64,000 nucleotides of DNA from Cellvibrio sp. 79. GTDB taxonomy: Bacteria; Pseudomonadota; Gammaproteobacteria; Pseudomonadales; Cellvibrionaceae. The notes below the pieces were generated by a model that was given only the letters and a program-made list of their open reading frames with translations, was not told the origin of the DNA and searched no databases. The stretch covers positions 1,413,331 through 1,477,330 of the forward strand of contig MVDH01000003.1 of assembly GCA_003056245.1 (NCBI GenBank). The letters run 5' to 3'. Positions 61,008 through 64,000 of this stretch are shown here, piece after piece. Position numbers and translations under genes: made by a program. Every line of letters begins with the position of its first letter. The first letter of the stretch is position 1.

Positions 61008-63629
61008 ATGCAATTACTTTCGAATTTTTACGCTGTGCTTGAAAAACTGTTCCTCGCCGTTGTTATCAATCGCCCCCGCCTCACCTTGATTTTCCTGGGT
61101 ATCCTCACTGTTCTGGCGGGATTCGCCATGCAGAACATGAAACTGGATGCCTCTGCCGATTCGCTCACGCTGGAGCACGATACTTCCATCGATTATTTCC
61201 GCGAAATTTCCAAGCGTTATCAAAGTGGCGATTTTCTGGTGCTCACCTACACACCCAAAGCGGAAATGTTTTCCGACGAATCGATTAACACGCTCAAGCA
61301 GTTGCGCGATGAGTTGGCTAATGTTGATGGTGTTGCCAGTGTTTCTTCCATGATTGATGTTCCCCTGTTATACAGCCCGATGCGTTCGCTGGCAGAGCAA
61401 AAGGAGTCGACTCGCACATTGTTAACGCCGGATGTTGATCGTGCACAGGCAAAACAGGAATTCCTGACCAGCCCGATTTATCGCGATACCTTGTTGAGCC
61501 ACGACGGAAAAACCTCGGCGATTTTGCTCAACCTGAAATTAAATGATCAATATATTGAAATGGCGCGCCATCGCGATGCATTGCGTGTGAAACGCGACTC
61601 TCAGGAAGGGCTGACCCCCGCTGAAACTGCTGAATTGGAAAAAGTGTCTGCCGAGTTCCTTGCCTACCGTACCGCCGCTGCGGTAAGGGACGGGCAGCGG
61701 GTAGAAATTGTGCGTGCGATTGTTGCCAAATATCAGGATAAAGCGCAGATCTTTTTAGGTGGGGTGAGCATGATCACCACTGACATGATCACCTACATTA
61801 AAAGTGATTTGGTGATATTCGGTGGGGCGCTGATTATTTTTATTATTGCGGTGCTCGCATTTTTATTTCGCCAATGGCGTTTTGTAATCCTGCCGCTTGC
61901 CGCTTGTTTGATGTCTGTGATTTACATGCTCGGTTGGTTGAGCTGGATCGATTGGCGGATGACAGTAATCTCTTCCAACTTTGTTGCATTGTTATTAATT
62001 CTGGTTTTTGCATTCACGATTTATCTGGTAGTGCGCTATCGCGAAATTCACGCGCAATCGCCTGAGCTTGAACAATCGGAATTAGTGATGGCCGCCGTGC
62101 GTGCAATGGTTGTTCCCTGCTTTTATTCCGCGCTCACCGCTATCGTTGCATTTATGTCACTGGTGGATAGCGGCATTCGTCCGGTAATCGATTTCGGCTG
62201 GATGATGACGATTGGATTGGTAGTGGGTTTCTTCCTGACTTTCCTGGTGGTTCCTGCTGGCTTAATGGTATTGCCCAAAGGCGAACCTAAAATTAGTGGC
62301 GATGGCTCGCTATCCATCGCAGGGCGTTTTTCTCGCCTGACAGAAAATCATGGGCGTGGGATTATTGCTGTAGCATTTTTGCTGATTGCGGTGAGTGCAT
62401 ATGGCATACGCCATTTGGAAGTAGAAAACCGCTTTGTCGATTATTTCAAAAGTGACAGCGAAATCCATAAGGGCCTGAGTGTTATTGATCGTGAACTGGG
62501 CGGTACTGTTACGCTCGACATCATTCTTGATATGGAAAAAGAAGATGCACAATCAGCAGCCAGTGGCGCTACTGACGATGGTGCAGCGGTAGAAATTGAT
62601 GGCGAGGCGCTCAGTGATGATGCATTTGATGAGCCGGTTGCTGAAGCTGCCAGCGATGAAGCTCCCGCAGAAGATGACCCTTTTGCAGAATATGAAGATG
62701 AATCATTTGAGGAGTCGGGAAAAACGGCAAGTAATCCGCAAAATTATTGGTTCAGTGTTGCCGGGCTCGACCAGGTAAAACAAATTCATGATTATCTGGA
62801 GTCCTTGCCGGAAGTGGGCAAAGTGCAATCGCTCGCTACGGTATATCAATTGGCGCACGACATTAATAAAGGCAAATTAAATGATTTCGAATTGAATGTA
62901 TTGCGCAATATGCTTTCAGCCGATATCAGTAATTTTTTAATCAAACCTTATCTGTCAGATGAGAAACAACAAACCCGCATCACTCTGCGTGTGATCGAAA
63001 CTACGCCGGATTTAAAGCGTGCGGAATTGGTCGAGCGTATTCGCCAGCACATTACTACTGATCTCGGATTAAAGTCAGATCAGGTGCACTTCACCGGTAT
63101 GCTGGTGCTGTACAACAATATGTTGCAGAGTTTGTTTGATTCGCAAATTTCTACCATTGGTCTGGTGTTCTTTTCCATTATGGTAATGATGCTGATTCTG
63201 TTTCGCTCGCTCAGCATTGCATTCACCGCGATATTGCCGAACATTCTCGCCGCCGGTGTGGTGTTGGGTGCGATGGGCTTGGTAGGAATTCCACTGGATA
63301 TGATGACCACCACAATTGCAGCGATAGTTGTGGGGGTGGGTGTTGATCAGTCGATCCAATATATTTATCGCTATCGTGCCGAATTTGCGGTAGATCGCAA
63401 TTACATTGCCGCTATGCATCGCTCCCATATTTCTATTGGTAGCGCTATGTATTACACCTCGGTCACTATTGTTGTTGGATTTTCGATTCTGGTGTTGTCG
63501 CAGTTCATCCCAACAATATACTTTGGTGTATTGACTGCATTTGCGATGTTTATGGCAATTGTTGGTTCACTGACATTGTTACCAAAACTGATTTTAATCA
63601 TGAAGCCTTTCGGCCCTGAAAATCCCTGA
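61008..63629 (+). CDS. MMPL/RND-superfamily exporter with acidic loop insertion
   Basis: The 873-residue membrane protein has two symmetrical halves of about six helices each, with large periplasmic loops after helices 1 and 7. Its RND motifs include DFGWMMTIGLVVGFFLTF in the first half and IAAIVVGVGVDQSIQYIYRY in the second, with an Asp in the last motif as proton relay. It is of the hopanoid-transporter (HpnN)-like or RND-lipid-exporter type; the substrate is unknown. A 70-residue stretch in the second periplasmic loop (about 508-577) is almost wholly Asp, Glu, Ser and Ala. The start follows an A/T-rich leader. Confidence 0.85.
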   Translation: MQLLSNFYAVLEKLFLAVVINRPRLTLIFLGILTVLAGFAMQNMKLDASADSLTLEHDTSIDYFREISKRYQSGDFLVLTYTPKAEMFSDESINTLKQLRDELANVDGVASVSSMIDVPLLYSPMRSLAEQKESTRTLLTPDVDRAQAKQEFLTSPIYRDTLLSHDGKTSAILLNLKLNDQYIEMARHRDALRVKRDSQEGLTPAETAELEKVSAEFLAYRTAAAVRDGQRVEIVRAIVAKYQDKAQIFLGGVSMITTDMITYIKSDLVIFGGALIIFIIAVLAFLFRQWRFVILPLAACLMSVIYMLGWLSWIDWRMTVISSNFVALLLILVFAFTIYLVVRYREIHAQSPELEQSELVMAAVRAMVVPCFYSALTAIVAFMSLVDSGIRPVIDFGWMMTIGLVVGFFLTFLVVPAGLMVLPKGEPKISGDGSLSIAGRFSRLTENHGRGIIAVAFLLIAVSAYGIRHLEVENRFVDYFKSDSEIHKGLSVIDRELGGTVTLDIILDMEKEDAQSAASGATDDGAAVEIDGEALSDDAFDEPVAEAASDEAPAEDDPFAEYEDESFEESGKTASNPQNYWFSVAGLDQVKQIHDYLESLPEVGKVQSLATVYQLAHDINKGKLNDFELNVLRNMLSADISNFLIKPYLSDEKQQTRITLRVIETTPDLKRAELVERIRQHITTDLGLKSDQVHFTGMLVLYNNMLQSLFDSQISTIGLVFFSIMVMMLILFRSLSIAFTAILPNILAAGVVLGAMGLVGIPLDMMTTTIAAIVVGVGVDQSIQYIYRYRAEFAVDRNYIAAMHRSHISIGSAMYYTSVTIVVGFSILVLSQFIPTIYFGVLTAFAMFMAIVGSLTLLPKLILIMKPFGPENP

Positions 63630-63648
63630 TTAAATTTTTTATCCGTAG

Positions 63649-63675
63649 GGGCGCGATTTATCGCGCCCTCTTTTA
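63649..63675 (+). terminator. Rho-independent terminator after the MMPL gene
   Basis: GGGCGCGA pairs with TCGCGCCC across a TTTA loop, followed by TCTTTTATC, 20 bp past the stop codon. Confidence 0.82.
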
Positions 63676-63714
63676 TCACGCCCTTTTTTCCGCCTCCCTT
63701 TTATTTATTGCCTC

Positions 63715-64000
63715 TTACCAATCCATCAACGCCTTTAATTGCGGTGCCAAATCTTTAGCCATCGCGGCATGTTGCTCTTTGGTCGGATGTGCATCCTGTG
63801 CATCGCCAGGATAATAATTGGAGGTAACCTGATGTACGCGCGAATCATTTACGCGTGAAATGGCTTCACGAATATAATCAATTAGCGCGGCTTTTTTATC
63901 TCCATTCAAAATGGCTCCTTCGGTTATTGCGATGTGTGTTTGCGGATGATTTGCCAATAGTTTGTTCAGGAGTTTCACATAAGCGGTGACGTAAGTTTCG
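63715..64000 (-). CDS. CE2-like SGNH esterase, C-terminus (cut by window edge)
   Basis: The reading frame is open to the window edge. The 95 visible residues contain AYVKLLNKLLANHPQTHIAI, a typical CE2 helix-strand pair, and the end DAHPTKEQHAAMAKDLAPQL, where the catalytic His of SGNH carbohydrate esterases follows an Asp. Family CE2 enzymes deacetylate xylan or other plant polysaccharides, matching the degradative lifestyle. The signal peptide and nucleophile Ser lie outside the window, so the exact family is only probable. A GTG at 63978 is an internal codon and not the true start. Confidence 0.68.
   Translation of the reverse strand, partial: ETYVTAYVKLLNKLLANHPQTHIAITEGAILNGDKKAALIDYIREAISRVNDSRVHQVTSNYYPGDAQDAHPTKEQHAAMAKDLAPQLKALMDW

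Noticed and set aside
41-63980. CRISPR arrays, insertion sequences, rRNA genes, integrase-bound islands
   Set aside because: No regularly spaced repeats, transposase motifs or rRNA-like stretches were found; xerC is the housekeeping recombinase in its usual cluster, not a mobile-element integrase.

Overview
The window is chromosomal DNA from a plant/algal-polysaccharide-degrading gammaproteobacterium. It most resembles Cellvibrio and relatives: modular GH5/CBM6 enzymes with long serine linkers, a GH53 galactanase, a CE2-like esterase, TonB-dependent uptake, and a Pseudomonas-like housekeeping order (lptM-lysA-dapF-DUF484-xerC; asmA-mutY-yggX-tRNA-Phe). This placement is inferred from gene content; no ribosomal RNA is present.

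1-14 kb is a glycan-utilisation locus, probably for a beta-glucan. It holds a truncated lipoprotein gene, a secreted GH30 enzyme, a GH5 lipoprotein with Fn3 and CBM6, a second GH5 flanked by two CBM6 domains, a membrane-anchored AraC-type regulator and a TonB-dependent receptor. A 7-bp word GTTCGAG/CTCGAAC recurs as inverted pairs upstream of both GH5 genes and the regulator. An A+T-rich three-gene cassette (5.1-7.5 kb) interrupts the two GH5 genes: a thiolase-fold protein without catalytic residues, an AHH/HNH-nuclease toxin and an Imm11-type immunity protein. It resembles an orphan type VI secretion effector module.

14-20 kb is a signalling block: a lysine-tailed unknown protein, a Ser/Thr kinase with TPR repeats, an FHA protein with a DNA-binding-like C-terminus, and an NtrC-like AAA+ protein that has lost its GAFTGA loop and Walker B acidic residues. 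20-25 kb is the lptM-lysA-dapF-DUF484-(alpha/beta hydrolase)-xerC cluster. 25-32 kb carries a glycine-zipper envelope protein, a DsbA/FrnE-like protein, a GH53 galactanase, an SMR pump, glnE and ilvE. 32-39 kb is LPS inner-core and lipid A export: waaF, a single-chain WaaG-WaaP fusion, msbA and hldE.

39-49 kb holds an iron alcohol dehydrogenase, a Rieske protein translationally coupled to a DegS/HtrA protease, htpX with a promoter-hairpin (small RNA or leader) element upstream, a cyclic-nucleotide-binding-type protein, a lone TfoX C-terminal domain, an M15 peptidase, a UMF1-type MFS protein, a HAD phosphatase, cysE and a protein with five exact 28-residue repeats. 49-64 kb holds asmA, mutY, yggX, tRNA-Phe, an Fpg/Nei glycosylase, DUF418, a secreted erythromycin-esterase-like protein, a PilZ protein, an AmpG-like MFS protein, ppa, a double-FHA membrane protein, an Rdx (SelW-like) protein, an MMPL/RND exporter and the end of a CE2-like esterase.

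No CRISPR array, insertion sequence, rRNA or replication origin was seen. The best candidates for something little described are the thiolase/nuclease/immunity cassette, the kinase-FHA-dead-AAA+ module, the WaaG-WaaP fusion and the 28-residue-repeat protein.
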